DNA from: Trileptium ribeirensis
Taxonomy: Eukaryota > Nematoda > Enoplea > Enoplida > Thoracostomopsidae
Direction of reading: 5' to 3'
DNA length: 64,000 nucleotides
Assembly: GCA_030248225.1 (NCBI GenBank)
Contig: JASANE010029416.1
Span: 28,109-92,108, forward strand
In this document: positions 12,101-22,315 of the stretch, piece by piece
Numbering within the stretch: the first letter of the stretch is position 1
Layout: every line of letters starts with the position of its first letter
Notes under the pieces: model-generated
What the model was told of the DNA's origin: nothing
What the model saw: only the letters and a program-made list of their open reading frames with translations
The model's database searches: none
Position numbers and translations under genes: made by a program

Positions 12101-15100
12101 AGTATATATAAAATAATCGGTGATTTTCGATCGAACGGAAATTTCAACTCGACTTTGAACGAAATTTTGAATCGATTTCGATTAAATAACATTTCAAATC
12201 GAATTCGACTATAGAATTGATTTCGATTGCACTTATTTTTGGCCGGATCTATAACGTTGTTACCGATTTATAGTCGATAATATGAAGAGTTTAAGACCAT
12301 CTTTTAATACAGTGAACTCCTGCTGACGGTTGTCTTGGAATTTTGTAATCATTTAGCAATATATTACATGTGCAATTACTATAAAAACTGCATTGTTCGT
12401 ATTTTAGACCTGATTCCATGGTCAAAGTTTAAAAATTAAAGATAATATATATATCCGGTTATAAATAAAACACGCCTGAAATATTTTTATTGCCATTTGC
12501 TATTAGCTTATTTTCGTTTGTTTCTGTTACAAGTTTCACATAAAGTACTTAATAATGAGTAATGTTTTCATAATAGTTGTGTATATATAATATGAGATAC
12601 ATATTATGTTATAAGATTTAATAGGATTTAATTTGTACACTCGTAACACTCCTTTTTTGTACTTGCATAGTCATGTGTGTAGATAAACGTGCAGATTAAT
12701 GAACAGTAGTTAGCATTGTTCTATAGCGCCTGTTTTTGCATTTTTATGGTTTGAAATTTAGCTTGTTTGGTATTACAAATAGTAATCACAGTGCCAATGT
12801 TGTAGGTCATATAAATTATATACTGCGCATAGTGCGAGATACATTAGCATGATCAAAGCACAAGAGAGTCAGACGCACCTCTGCATCGCAGCAATTTTGA
12901 ATTTGGGTGCTCATACCTTGGCATCCTCGTCTACATCACCGGCTTGACTCTCGCAAGCAAGGTTGTTAAGGCTGAGATTATGAGTTTTTGCGTTACTGCG
13001 GCCGCATGAGCATGAGCCAGTTTAAGTTGTCCTCTATTTTTATACAAAATTGTACTCTATTTTTTCTTGGATCTGCATAATATCTTGTGTTTAATTATTT
13101 TCTGTTTTTATAGAATTGGCATTACATTATTTCTTTGCAGGCCGATATACGCCTCACGGTTGTAACTACTGATAGTCACGACATATCCCATCACGGCGAA
13201 CCAACGGTGCAATTTTTAACAATTCTTGTAGAAAATATCACAAAGCCAATTCCTTCATTCACGCTAAGGCTCAAGTCGACTGACTATCGGTAATCAACAT
13301 TGCAGTTTCATTTCACTAAACAAGGCTAGAACAACCTATGTTAGCTAATTTATAAATGTAATTATTTGCAGCGTTGGTGTATTTGCCTGAATTTTCTAGA
13401 AATAAGTTATGTTCCGATTTAGTCTTCGGTTTGCTCTTTATTTTGGTAGTAGTGCAACAAGATTTAAGTGACGTAAAGTATCCATAGCTGGACACATTAG
13501 ATTTATTAATTAGAAGGGCACCTATAAATGACCAAAAATGTCCAAAGAGCTTCATAGCACGCTATGTTTTTACAGTTAAGGTCCAGCAATCAGCAGTACT
13601 CGCCAGAAATAAGTGTGGTTTGTTCGATGGTCGAGGAATTTCAAATATTGTCTGATACAAATACAAATACTGACTGATATTTCGATAAAACTCATTTTTA
13701 ATCTGGACTGTATTTTTCTATAAATTTTTGCACGTTTCAAAACTCAGATCTCCTGTGGAAAAATTTGATTATTTATCGCGAAGTCTTGCGCTAAAATGAT
13801 TAGTAAACCATCTAAGTGTCTGTGTTCAGAGACTACATGGCCATTGTCAAATAGACTAATGGTCCAGAGATGCTATAATGCAAAAAATATTTTCATTTTG
13901 TTTACGAAATAATCGGGTCAGCTGTGTTCCCGTGCGAACAATCTAACCATGTCTTTAAACCAGCTATAATGTTTCTTTTTATTTTTGTCACAGTTTTATT
14001 ATTGAAATTAAAATAATTTTCTGCTAGCGGTGTAGCTGCGTACGTTCAAGGGAAATGTTTAGACGCAACTTCAATGCATTTGATGAGGCGCATCATTTAT
14101 TTTGGATACATTTCAGTCTTGTTCATCATTTCTTTTTCTAAAAACATTTCTGTTGTTTTTGTGTAAAAATCATTTTATGTATTGTAGGGACCTGAGAGCC
14201 AAACTTCAAGCTCCAGTTCAGGAAGCGAGAGATATTATTATTCATCAGTCGTTGGATGAGCAGTTTGTCGACGCTTTTGTCTCATACGTAACAGATCATA
14301 ATCCACGTATTTACATGACACCGATTGAGCTGGAACGAATCGACCCATGCATGGGATGTGCTCAGGTGCGTTGCCAAATATATTATTATAGTGCGATTTT
14401 GCGGCTTATTCACTAAGTTACAACCATTGAAAGCTGTATCTGTTGCATTTTGCAGTCTATTTTGTTGCCGAAATGAAATGAGTTAACATTGCTCATTCCA
14501 GGGTGTTCTGTCTGCCAATAAAATACTTTATTTATCGGAACAATGGAGCGGCTACAGTTTTGGTGATGGTTACAAGCGTTATTGACCACAGCTGCGTTTA
14601 TTTGTCGACACGCTGCGATAGTAAAAGATAATTTGCCTTGAGAAAAATTGACGCGAGCAACAATTTTCCTACTGTGTCATTCTGCAGTTACTAATTATTG
14701 TGTCTATTCTGAACAATATAGTTAGAAAAACTTGAAATAGGACACTACAAATAAGGTTTGCCAGCCCGTTGCATATAAAAACATTTTTTATAATGCAATT
14801 TTATTGTTCAGTGTTGGAAAACGGCTCATTATGATAGCATTCATAACCTCAAGGAATGTTATCTCAAATTAGTGCTACAACTGTTACAATTTTGTTTCTC
14901 TAATTTTATTGGAATTGCAATTTGCTGCATTTCTTCATGCATTTTATAATATCGGTGCTCGGAATGTAGGCCACACAGAATTTTTTGTTTTGCAACACTA
15001 TAGGTATTTAACATTGTCACAGACAACACTAGGTGCGTAAAAGACGGACGCCGGCATATGAAATTGCGTTCGTTTTCGTCCAGATCAAATTGCATTAGTA

Positions 15101-15735
15101 TGCATCTTTTGTCCGTGACCGTAATACGTTGCTCAAATATGACTTATATAATGAAGTATCTGAGCTTGTTGGAACAATAACGCTTGAGTTTAGTTCTATA
15201 AATGAAATTATTCTTTATAACCTTCTTATCAGTAGTAAATAATTCTTAGTAGTAATAATGATTGTCTGCAAACAAACAAAATATTATATTTGTCAGAGAC
15301 ATGACGGCAATAATAAAAGGCTCATATTTGCTGGTTTGCAAAAGCTGTTTTTCAAAACTAAGTCTTTTATGATCCAACCCGTTTTTACCATTTTGTTGTT
15401 TTTTCAATGGAGAAATCTTTTTGAACTAAACTTTCGTTTAGGAACAGTCGAATGTTCGACTCGATAAACGGTGTATTGACACTCCTAATCAGGAATTTGA
15501 CGACGATGGTCAGCCAGTTCCTCAGTGTCGCCAGTGCTATTGCCGACCGATGTGGTGTGTTTCATGTATGGCACGTTGGTTTGCAAGTCGCCAAGATCAA
15601 CGCAATCCCGCTCGATGGTTGTCTGGACGCTCGCCATGTCCGACTTGCCGCTCAACTTTTTGTATTATTGATGTTTCGATTGTACAACCGGAAACGTTGC
15701 AGTCTGGATCAGCTGGAGAAGAAGAAACATCTTGA
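3059..15735 (+). CDS. TMEM129: TMEM129, ER membrane RING-type E3 ubiquitin ligase (whole gene, six exons)
   Basis: Six exons (3059-3165, 7533-7811, 9746-9950, 13141-13289, 14188-14365, 15442-15735) join with phases 2-2-0-2-0 into 403 codons with no stop. The product matches TMEM129, an ER-resident E3 ligase of ER-associated degradation; in humans it acts on class I MHC when the cytomegalovirus US11 protein is present. The order of conserved blocks is as in vertebrates: FPPTEFIAAGLT (membrane segment 1), YHVRRM, two further hydrophobic segments (about 74-90 and 106-128), NNEVRRIDKFS, VIVTDSW, IIHQSLDEQF, then the C-terminal cysteine domain. Cysteines at 301, 304, 317, 335, 338, 340, 345, 348, 372, 375 and 380 include the CRQCYCRPMWCVSCM and CPTC motifs. 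Human TMEM129 is 362 residues; the extra length lies in loops and in an acidic tail. All introns are GT-AG. Confidence 0.95.
4130..4245. repeat. CCGGAA-rich simple repeat in TMEM129 intron 1
   Basis: Interspersed CCGGAA/TTCCGG hexamers, including CCGGAATTCCGG palindromes, run through this stretch. A fainter related piece (TTCCGGTACCGGTTGCTCGTTGATCA) sits at 5134-5160. The proline/arginine/asparagine-rich ORFs here are by-products of the repeat. Confidence 0.7.
4314..4341. repeat. Perfect 28-bp palindrome
   Basis: The left arm ATTTAGCCTCGTTG is followed directly by its exact reverse complement with no spacer. It lies 31 bp upstream of the ATG of the small ORF at 4373. Confidence 0.85.
4373..4579 (+). 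CDS. Unidentified 68-residue ORF inside TMEM129 intron 1
   Basis: The ORF begins METVGSVKPLFEPRRRS and ends in TAA at 4579. The product is basic in its N-terminal half and mixed polar elsewhere, without membrane segments or low complexity. An AATAAA follows at 4610-4615, and the 28-bp palindrome lies just upstream. It resembles no family I recognise. It could be a small nested gene on the host strand, an alternative exon, or a remnant of an element that carried the CCGGAA repeat. Because TMEM129 splices across it, transcription from its own promoter would be needed. Coding status is unproven: the evidence is its composition and the nearby polyadenylation signal only. Confidence 0.35.
   Translation: METVGSVKPLFEPRRRSVVYDVKRETIPHPNNSVQEKIPAYFQPRNINRLEPEVMTTSDQNILCLTHC
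4610..4615 (+). terminator. AATAAA polyadenylation signal after the intronic ORF
   Basis: A canonical AATAAA lies 31 bp after the stop codon at 4579. This hexamer is common by chance in AT-rich introns, so it supports the small ORF only weakly. Confidence 0.3.
5625..6262 (+). repeat. Two-copy ~128-bp tandem duplication split by a MITE
   Basis: Unit 1 covers about 5625-5752; unit 2 covers about 5753-5813 and continues at 6197-6262. Both contain ACCATTAYAACATGTAT, a TTGYTGCTT block and CTTCATTTTATAC.GGAAATTA.CATAAACA. The second unit is interrupted exactly at the MITE 5814-6191, which shows that the duplication came first. Confidence 0.75.
5814..6191. mobile_element. 378-bp MITE with 5-bp target duplication TAATG
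   Basis: The terminal inverted repeats are CTGAGCTCTCC (5814-5824) and, as reverse complement, CTGGGCTCTCC (6181-6191). They are flanked by exact TAATG copies at 5809-5813 and 6192-6196. Removing the element restores the second unit of the surrounding tandem duplication, which independently supports the boundaries. GC-rich blocks near both ends (CCAGGGGGCATGAA) contrast with an AT-rich centre. There is no transposase. The superfamily is not decided by a 5-bp duplication and these ends. Confidence 0.85.
6462..6837. mobile_element. Second near full-length copy of the ~377-bp MITE family
   Basis: Ends CTGGTTTCCCCAAA (6462 on) and reverse-complement CTGGCTTCTCCAAA (ending 6837) form an inverted repeat. 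The length, 376 bp, is almost the same as the copy at 5814-6191, and the subterminal CTGGGGGCATGA block is shared. The flanks CTGTG and TGTTG are only partly alike, so the target duplication has decayed. The ORFs crossing this element are not real genes. Confidence 0.65.
7533..7811 (+). CDS. TMEM129: TMEM129 exon 2
   Basis: The acceptor is TATATTGTAG|CGAAAAC and the donor TACTG|GTTAGT; both junctions are phase 2. It encodes residues 36-129 with the conserved FIDYHVRRMA block and membrane segments 2 and 3. The ORF extends upstream of the acceptor, but that part lacks family similarity and is intronic. Confidence 0.92.
7812..9745 (+). other. TMEM129 intron 2
   Basis: AT-rich with no gene inside. 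A stretch at about 9240-9500 is dense in ATCGAT/TTCGAT words, resembling the one at 12115-12235 in the next intron; both may be pieces of one repeat. Confidence 0.5.
9746..9950 (+). CDS. TMEM129: TMEM129 exon 3
   Basis: Acceptor ATTATTACAG|GTCAGCC, donor TCATCAG|GTAAAG. It enters in phase 2 and leaves in phase 0. It encodes residues 129-197, including the highly conserved NNEVRRIDKFS and RVIVTDSWVI blocks. Confidence 0.93.
10030..10390. mobile_element. Repeat of the CATAGGTGTC family in intron 3
   Basis: It starts with CATAGGTGTCGAAGG like the elements at 21099 and 54700. The interior is AT-rich (AATTTTTCTTAATTTCCCC) and flanked by GC-rich ends (GGGGGGTCGGCCGAGCGG near 10316). The right terminus could not be defined, so the end is approximate. 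It has no coding capacity. Confidence 0.45.
11051..11293 (+). repeat. Three-copy 81-bp tandem repeat
   Basis: Three nearly identical units begin at about 11053, 11134 and 11215 (CTTTACTATTTTCACTACAA). The period of 81 is a multiple of three, so the array is open in one frame on both strands and produces artificial 27-residue repeat ORFs. It lies in TMEM129 intron 3. Confidence 0.9.
11524..12094. mobile_element. 571-bp hAT-type element with 13-bp inverted ends
   Basis: The left end CAGGATTCCCGCT and the reverse complement of the right end, CAGGGTTCCCGCT, differ at one base. TAAATA lies directly outside both ends (11518-11523, 12095-12100). Subterminal blocks are repeats of CCGGGAAA/CCGGGAATT on both sides. 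The CAGGGTTCCC terminus is typical of hAT transposons, although that superfamily usually makes an 8-bp duplication and only 6 bp match here. The interior carries a hAT-related coding fragment (see 11650-12000). Confidence 0.75.
11650..12009 (+). pseudogene. hAT-transposase-related fragment inside the small element
   Basis: The + frame encodes TSAELRWV..HFSFNSCREINNAFKIMFPDSEIAQAFSCGSDKASYLVNSGLA. It resembles the segment of hAT-related transposases and domesticated zinc-finger proteins with the pattern 'W.....H.SF.S......F..MFPDS.IA..F.CG..K..Y....G..P'. The catalytic and dimerisation regions are absent, and the frame runs into the CCGGGAA repeats. It is best read as a residual piece of the parental transposase in an internally deleted element. 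No in-frame stop is seen over about 120 codons, so insertion may be fairly recent. Confidence 0.6.
13141..13289 (+). CDS. TMEM129: TMEM129 exon 4
   Basis: Acceptor TTTCTTTGCAG|GCCGAT, donor TATCG|GTAATC; phase 0 in, phase 2 out. It encodes residues 198 to 246, a less conserved luminal or cytosolic region ending LRLKSTDYR, which aligns with the vertebrate LNSTEYGEL. Confidence 0.88.
14188..14365 (+). CDS. TMEM129: TMEM129 exon 5
   Basis: Acceptor TTATGTATTGTAG|GGACCTG, donor GCTCAG|GTGCGT; phase 2 in, phase 0 out. It encodes LRAKLQAPVQEARDIIIHQSLDEQF-like blocks and the first cysteine pair CMGC (301, 304) of the RING-type domain. Confidence 0.92.
15442..15735 (+). CDS. TMEM129: TMEM129 exon 6 with the RING-type cysteine domain
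   Basis: Acceptor CTTTCGTTTAG|GAACAG, stop TGA at 15733-15735. It encodes residues 307-403 with CRQCYCRPMWCVSCM, WFASRQ, NPARWLSGRSPCPTC and FCIIDV, the strongest match in the gene. The final 16 residues are acidic and not conserved. Confidence 0.95.
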   Translation, partial: EQSNVRLDKRCIDTPNQEFDDDGQPVPQCRQCYCRPMWCVSCMARWFASRQDQRNPARWLSGRSPCPTCRSTFCIIDVSIVQPETLQSGSAGEEETS

Positions 15736-17640
15736 GTTGTGCTAGCACCTGGAACTTTGATGGTGAGAGTTTGAATTATTATCAGCCGGTCGCCGTGGAA
15801 ATTTATCAAGAGTCGATGAAAACATAAGAAGATGTGACATTATTATGCAGTTAACGAAATTGCAAAATTTGTAAATTCAAGTTTATATTTTAAACCGTTG
15901 TGATGTTATGTTGACAATATTTCGATACGGAAAAGGTGCCATAGTGACCATGCAGAAATTTGATACCTGTGCATGCAGGGTTTATGGTCATACTTACCTT
16001 ATGCTGTACAACAAAGTAAGTAATGATATTATGGACACCTTGTACCATATACCGCATAGTTAAGCAGATTACGAAAACTTTCAGACAACTTAAGCAAGTT
16101 GATTGAGTTCTAAACACATTATCGTTGAGAGCGACTACATGAACAGCATTATCGTGCTATATGTGCCTTTTTATAACACAAAAGCTGGGCTTAAGCTTTC
16201 CGAAGACATTTTCCATGACACCTATTAAATAATCGCTGTCCTTGACACCGTTTGAAACTGTTTTAAAACGGGATATCGTGATACATTTGAACGCATAACG
16301 CTTTATTCATCTTCGTAACATTAAGCCTGGCTCTTTTTTGCTTCTTGTTACACACGTTTGACTATGGGAGCAATAAATTCTTTCAAATATGTTGGATTAC
16401 AGACATCTGATTTAATATTCATGTTCTTTCTGTTTTAATGCAGTGTATTGGATAAGTCGAAGCTATACTACTATGTAGATGTGCGTCTTTTAAGCATCAT
16501 ATTTTTTATCGTTTTTCAGGATAACAGCAGTTCAGTGGAGAATTATAATGTTATACTAAAATATTTATGTTTAAAAACCCGAACAAAATAATAGGATTTC
16601 TTGTCAGAAACCTTTGTTTCAGTTTCTTATTTCGATTTACAAAGTTGACTGTGGAACTTTCAGTTATTGTAACCACCCAACAACCATGCGTTTCTTCTAT
16701 AGTGGTCGGTATTATCGTAGTCTATTCACTGATTTTTTCCAAAATAATTACGGTAGCGCACAGGGCAGGTAATTTGGTTTAATGCTAAGCTGTTTCGTAC
16801 AAAATGCACATGTACAGCAGCTATAATTGCTGTCATTATACCGGTAGTGTGTAAAATGATAATATGAATAATGGTCGTGTAATGTTTGTTGTTTAAATGA
16901 AAATTACAATGAGGTATATACTAATTGAACTGGTGCATTTTGTAAACATAAGAGTGAGCATAAGGGCTTAGCTTTGAAAATTTAAAGATAACCTGCTTTC
17001 ATTTTTATAATTGTAGGTAATGTTACTTTCCGTTTGTGTCTGTTCTGTAGGACATTTTGCTAAAAGCGTTATTTGCTATCCAAAGTGCACTTGAGGAATT
17101 ATATATATATAAAATGAAATGTTTTGTTTGTACACGAGCGAGAGGGTTGGCTTTGAACAGCTTATTAGAAATACTTAGTGCAGCAGCTAAACATCATAAG
17201 AAATGTTGGTTTGGCGCGTATCCATCTGTTTTCAATTTCTCGCTAAGAAATTGTAGTTTGTATATGTAATACACGGGACGGCGCTGCACTACGTAACCTC
17301 CAGACGCACATACGAACCCGGCTATCGCAACCTCAAGAGTTTAACAGATTTTTCGCTCTTCCTCAGTCGGGTTTGAGAAGCTAAGGAGCTTAGCGAGTCG
17401 CAGGAGCGTTTCGGAGGTGTACAGATTCCGACCGGTTGGCTGCACACGTCTGCGTGATACTACTTATTTGAGATAGCCAAAGAGGCTGGCTCCATTTCGT
17501 ATCATGTTCTCATCTGGAGGTTTGATCCATTATGTCTGTTCGCTTATTTCGACACAATTATTTCTAGCCACATTGGTTTCCACGAGGTTCATACAACGTT
17601 TAACGTCGGATTGCTCTGCTCGATTCTATAACCAATCAAC
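15736..17640. other. 3' flank of TMEM129, no further gene recognised
   Basis: An AATAAA at 16372-16377 (and ATTAAA near 16226) could end the TMEM129 transcript. A GC-rich block at about 17275-17500 (GACGGCGCTGCACTACGTAACC onward) differs sharply from its surroundings and is probably the start of a mobile element. No protein family was recognised. Confidence 0.4.
16372..16377 (+). terminator. TMEM129: Possible TMEM129 polyadenylation signal
   Basis: First AATAAA downstream of the TMEM129 stop, about 640 bp away. Only the hexamer is seen. Confidence 0.35.
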
Positions 17641-17695
17641 AACAAGGTTGTTCCTTAAATGTTCGTCGTTCGAATTCATCGCCTTTTTCGTACAT

Positions 17696-18210
17696 ATTAT
17701 GCGGCATTCACGTTATAATGTCCCCGCTGTTTGGAACTTTTGACCCCCTGTAGTCGCGACCCTACCGTATAGACAGTCAGGGTGACACCCATACTGTAAA
17801 TCAAATTCCGAGGGTGTACGACACACCCTTAGCTACTAAATTTTTTCTAGACTGTCGTACACACCCTTAGCTACCAATTTGGCGCGAATTAACTATAACG
17901 GACACCGTCTGTGGCGAATGCGGTTTATTAGTCAACTGTCCTGTGGAGATTTTCCTAAATTCTCGATATTTGTGTCTAGCCCATATGAACATTGCTCAAA
18001 TAATTCCGAACAGTGTCAATAAAACTGCCAGAAGACACGGTGTGCCTGACACTATCGGCAAGTAGTAATACGCGTAACTAGCTACCGTTGAAAAAATTTA
18101 TTAAAAACATGGGGGTGTCTAAGACACCCTGTTGTCAACAGTGTGTCTGACAGTGTGTGGGGTACATAGGTTCCAAACCTTGGGGACATTATAACGTGAA
18201 CGCCGCATTA
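17696..18210. repeat. Inverted pair of ~52-bp arms, possible mobile element end
   Basis: The left arm 17696-17748 and the reverse complement of 18159-18210 share GCGGCRTTCACGTTATAATG and TTTGGAAC, with roughly 85 % identity by eye. Each arm encodes on its own strand the same peptide pattern RxSRYNVPxVWN. Between them are repeated ACACACCCTTAGCTAC words and several GACAC/GTGTC runs. The arrangement could be two copies of one retroelement tail facing each other, or a transposon with long inverted repeats. Confidence 0.55.
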
Positions 18211-18829
18211 GTTTGCGAACGAAACACGTGAAGTTTGTGACATTCCAACGACAAACCCGAGCGCTTTTCGTTGACTGGGAAGACGATTTTAAACCCTTTG
18301 GGTACGTATCGCAACACATGTCATCAATTTTAGCACAGGGACATGATATGCATTCAACAATTCTTTATTAACAAACATCGGTTACAAATTCGGTACGGAG
18401 GTACATCGACAATATTACACAGCATTCACAGAGAGTTGTTTGCAGTCACTATACATTGTGACATAATTTTCGAAAAAATTCTACACAAACTACTTTCAGA
18501 AAAAATGTTACAGACTTTGCAAAACTGGCGTTTTTAGAAAAACTGTTATAGAAATTGTGTCGCTTTTTGAAAATTTGGTGCAGAAACTGCCATTTTTTGA
18601 AAAACTTACAGAAACGATGTCATTTTCAGAAAACCTGGCTACAAAACTGTGTTACTTTTATAAAAATTGCTACAGAAACTGTGTCATTTTTGAAAAATGG
18701 TGCACAGTTTGCGTCAGTTTAAAAAAACTGCTTTAAATATTTTAATTTTGTAAGGATATGATTCTTACGCTTGTTTTTATTATATCGTGTCATTGACATC
18801 ATCTATTATTCGCGTAGTATGTCTGACAC

Positions 18830-19763
18830 CAGAGTTGGGTTTTTCCCGGAAAAAAGTCGGACCCGAAAAACGGTGTTTTTCCGGAAAAAAAGTCGAAGCT
18901 TTACTGTTCAGCAAAAAATCGCAGGAAACACAGTTTTATGCGAAATTGTATTCCATTGTTGATTTTTAATGCCAATTACTGAAAAAGGTCTAAAACTGAA
19001 ATTTTGTCACACAGAATTTGCACCCGCACAGTGCATTGGCGCTTGAATCTTTCCAAAAGGCAGGGTTATGTGAAAACGACACGGTGGGGTATCGATAAGA
19101 GGAGTACGTATAATTATTTGGTTCGAATTAAATTGTGAAAGAACTTCATGGGCCACCACTCTCATATTTTCCAGCTTGGTATTTGCGCCATAGCATGTTA
19201 ACACCAACTGGTATATTATATATAATGCAAAGCATCTCTCACGTCTTCATCTATTTAATATTGGTACAAAGGTCGCCCCAGTGGAGACAGAACCTAGGGT
19301 TGAATTCCTTTCTTAAATGCCAATGCACCGCAAGTTTTATTCCAGCAGGTAAACGGAACGGTGCGAAGAGTGGGATGGGGCCCACAAAGGAGGGTAACCC
19401 ATAGGTTTTGAAGGGAGGGACTGATTGTATGGTGAACCAACTGCTGTCCTATATCCTCCTGTCGCCGTGCCTGGCCTGTGTCTGCCTTGATTACTGCTTT
19501 TATATGCTCAATACAAATCCCCTGGCTGTATTCAGTACCGCACCTATTTAAGTTAAGTTTACCATTGGGCAAAAGTTTCTGATGCTGTGGAGGAAGCAAG
19601 TTATACTTATGCTAATAAATTTAGCCAATACTTGGAAAATATAGTTATACCATTTCCAAATATTTTCGACTCCAAAATCCTGAAATAGTTTTTTTCCATT
19701 TTGTCAAGGTGTGATGCGGAAGGAAAACAACGGAAAAAACCATTTATCCGGTGACCAACCCTG
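18830..19763. mobile_element. 934-bp non-autonomous hAT element with exact 8-bp TSD
   Basis: It is flanked by identical TCTGACAC at 18822-18829 and 19764-19771. The ends are CAGAGTTGG (left) and, reverse-complemented, CAGGGTTGG (right). CAGRGTTGG ends plus an 8-bp duplication are diagnostic of the hAT superfamily. Subterminal regions are rich in TTTTTCCGG/CCGGAAAAA. No transposase was recognised: the 101-codon minus ORF at 19294-19599 matches nothing I know. Confidence 0.85.
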
Positions 19764-20268
19764 TCTGACACTGTATATAGCGGTCTTCGCGTTGACGGTA
19801 CAAATACTTTAGAGTTACAAAGCTGATATTACATGTTACGGTAGTCCCAGGTGCTAGCTTGACGTCTTTTATTGCCCAGATATCATCACAAAGTATCTAC
19901 TCGCTGTAAAAATATTTTGAGCACGATTTTTTTAAATTAACCGTATGTATGACACATGGCTTGAAAAAATTTTATATAAATGACCAATGTTCGATAATAG
20001 CGCTAAGTTATACAATATACTCAAAAGTTACACATAATTTTAATCATATGTAAATTGAACATAGTTTTGCAACAATGCAATTCTGATTATTTTAGAGCAT
20101 TTTAAAATGCCTCAACAAAGTGGAGGGCAAAAAAATCTGGGTGGAATTATGTTTCAAGTAGCGACAAACTATTATGGGTAGCCATGAAGTATGGAACCCA
20201 GAAGGCACGGATGAAAGTCACGTTTGCTAGTCATTAAGCTAATTTCGGAGCCAGTGCTCGTATTCTTA

Positions 20269-20560
20269 AGACGTGTTCACACGCTCAAACTTTTTTCTCA
20301 AATTTTGAGCTCAAAATTTGACGATAATTTTTAACGAAAAATTGCGATAATTCAAAACTTGAGATCAAAATTTGAGCTCAAACTTTTTCAAGTTGAATCT
20401 TGTCGGTGATTGGCTACAGGAATATCCTTCAAAAGTTTGAACAGTGTTCACACATTCAAACTCACCAAAAATGCAAAAAAGATGCTTTCAAACTTTGATC
20501 AAAATTTGAGCTCAAATTTTGATCAAAATTTGAACAAAAAGTGAGCGTGTTAACACGTCT
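20269..20560. mobile_element. 292-bp MITE with TTA target duplication (PIF/Harbinger-like)
   Basis: The left end AGACGTGTTCACACGCTCA and the reverse complement of the right end AGACGTGTTAACACGCTCA differ at one base. TTA lies at 20266-20268 and 20561-20563. A 3-bp TTA/TWA duplication is typical of PIF/Harbinger-derived MITEs. The interior is dense in TCAAATTTTGAGCTCAAAATTTGA-like palindromic words and has no ORF. Confidence 0.85.
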
Positions 20561-20563
20561 TTA

Positions 20564-21098
20564 AAACTTCGCAAAGCGACCGATTAGCACGCACACAATC
20601 ATGCAGTGCTCGCCGAATTTAGTTAGTTACGACGCTATCAAACAACTGATCGCACAGCTATTGCAGTTAATGGTTGAGTTTGCCGTGTCATTTGTTTAAT
20701 CGTTCGCTTCGCGAAGTTCCTTGAGGTGCAGATCAACAGCTAGTACATAGCTCAGTAGTTTCTCCTACACAGCTTTTTAATCATAAAATTCGGGTGCATA
20801 TAATACCTATCTAAACTTGAGTTTGTTAAACATTCATTGCACGGTACAGGAATTTAGTTCAGCTATCACAGCTGGATTTTCCTCCGGAGAAACCGTCTAG
20901 CCACATGCTTGTAGCTAATGTTTTCCACATAACAATCAGCCTTGCCACATTTTCCATTATTTATTGCGCTTGCACAGATTTACCAACAGCTATGATACAA
21001 ATACTTGAGATTTCGCCATGCTAGTTTATAAAATATCACCCACCGGTGCGCTCTGCGAAATTAAAATTTTTACTGCCGTTTTTACAGGCAATAAATAC
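20564..21098. other. Intergenic, no gene recognised
   Basis: AT-rich with a short GC-richer patch; no ORF with family resemblance and no clear repeat structure. Confidence 0.5.
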
Positions 21099-21396
21099 CA
21101 TAGGTGCCGATGGGGAATCAGGGTAAGCGTGGTTACCCCTTCATGTCAAATCTAGCCTGTGAATGCTCCGCACCTGTCGTCCTGCACCAAAGGCACGTGA
21201 GAAATTTTAGTATATATAACAATGGACAAAAATTGGGATAAAATTAGCTTAAAATAGGAGTAATTAGGAAAAAATTTATCGCAAATTGGTAAAAATTGAA
21301 GAAAATTTTGAGATCCTAAAAATCTTTAAAATTCCCCCTCCCGTCTTACATCTAGCCCCTATGGGGACCTTCCCCACCTAACCTTGGACGCCTGTG
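21099..21396. mobile_element. ~298-bp element of the CATAGGTGTC family
   Basis: The left end is CATAGGTGCCGATGGGG; the right end read as reverse complement is CACAGGCGTCCAAGG, an imperfect inverted repeat. The interior is AT-rich (ATTGGGATAAAATTAGC) between GC-rich ends, as at 10030 and 54700. No target duplication is clear. Confidence 0.5.
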
Positions 21397-22315
21397 ATAT
21401 ATGCCTATCTAAACTTTTCAACTTAGCCAACAGTTTTAAGTAACAGCTTAAATATCAGTGGTCATAGGCCGTCTGTGTGCTATAATATCTGCGTACATTA
21501 CGTTATAGCGTAACAGTTCTGCAAGGTGTTAAAATCATACGCGCATTGATTCTAACTTACATTTCGCGATATAAAATTTTAGTATAGTTTGTAAATTATT
21601 TGCATGTCATATAATATATTCAAATTGTACGTAACTATATTGAATCGACAGTTCATGATGTCCTGTTCATTACATTGGTTAGTAGGCAGCCGCCGGGTGC
21701 TCAACATTAATCCGCAGTGATATATACAATTATAATACTTTCAAAGTTTAACATGGACAGTGAACATTTAAATCGAATGGTGCCAGCCGATCTGAGATTA
21801 TTAATTACAGTAACAAAATCTATTACATAGTATTGATCAAAATCAGAGTTTTTTTACGCAATTATAGTCTCATGTAAGGGCATATTTCGGATATGTCGCC
21901 GTTGGTTTGTCATTTTAAAAAATCTGCACTGCTAAAATATTAATCCAGTAAAGTTTACTCTTTACTAGGCTACAAAAGGTAACGCAAAAATTGCAACAGA
22001 CCTTGGAATTGAAACATGGTGTTGACCAGCTATTTCTTTAAAAAAGGAAAGGAGAGCCGGCCAAATGGTATACCGATCTGTGCCGTTCTCACAACACATC
22101 AAATGGTAAAAAGTTTTCCACCATCTATCATTCCGTTTACAGGGCAATAACATGAGCTTTAGTTGCGCATTATGATATTCTAATAGCAGGGTTGCATATG
22201 TTTACGATAAAACAATTTGCTGTAAAGCTGAAAAATATAACATTCTCGTGCTGAATTAATGCCTGTATGCACCTATGGTTTTTAATTCGAACGTTCTGGA
22301 TCCAGCAGATTGAAA

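Noticed and set aside
19294..19599. 101-codon minus ORF
   Set aside because: It lies wholly inside the non-autonomous hAT element and matches no transposase; probably a chance ORF.
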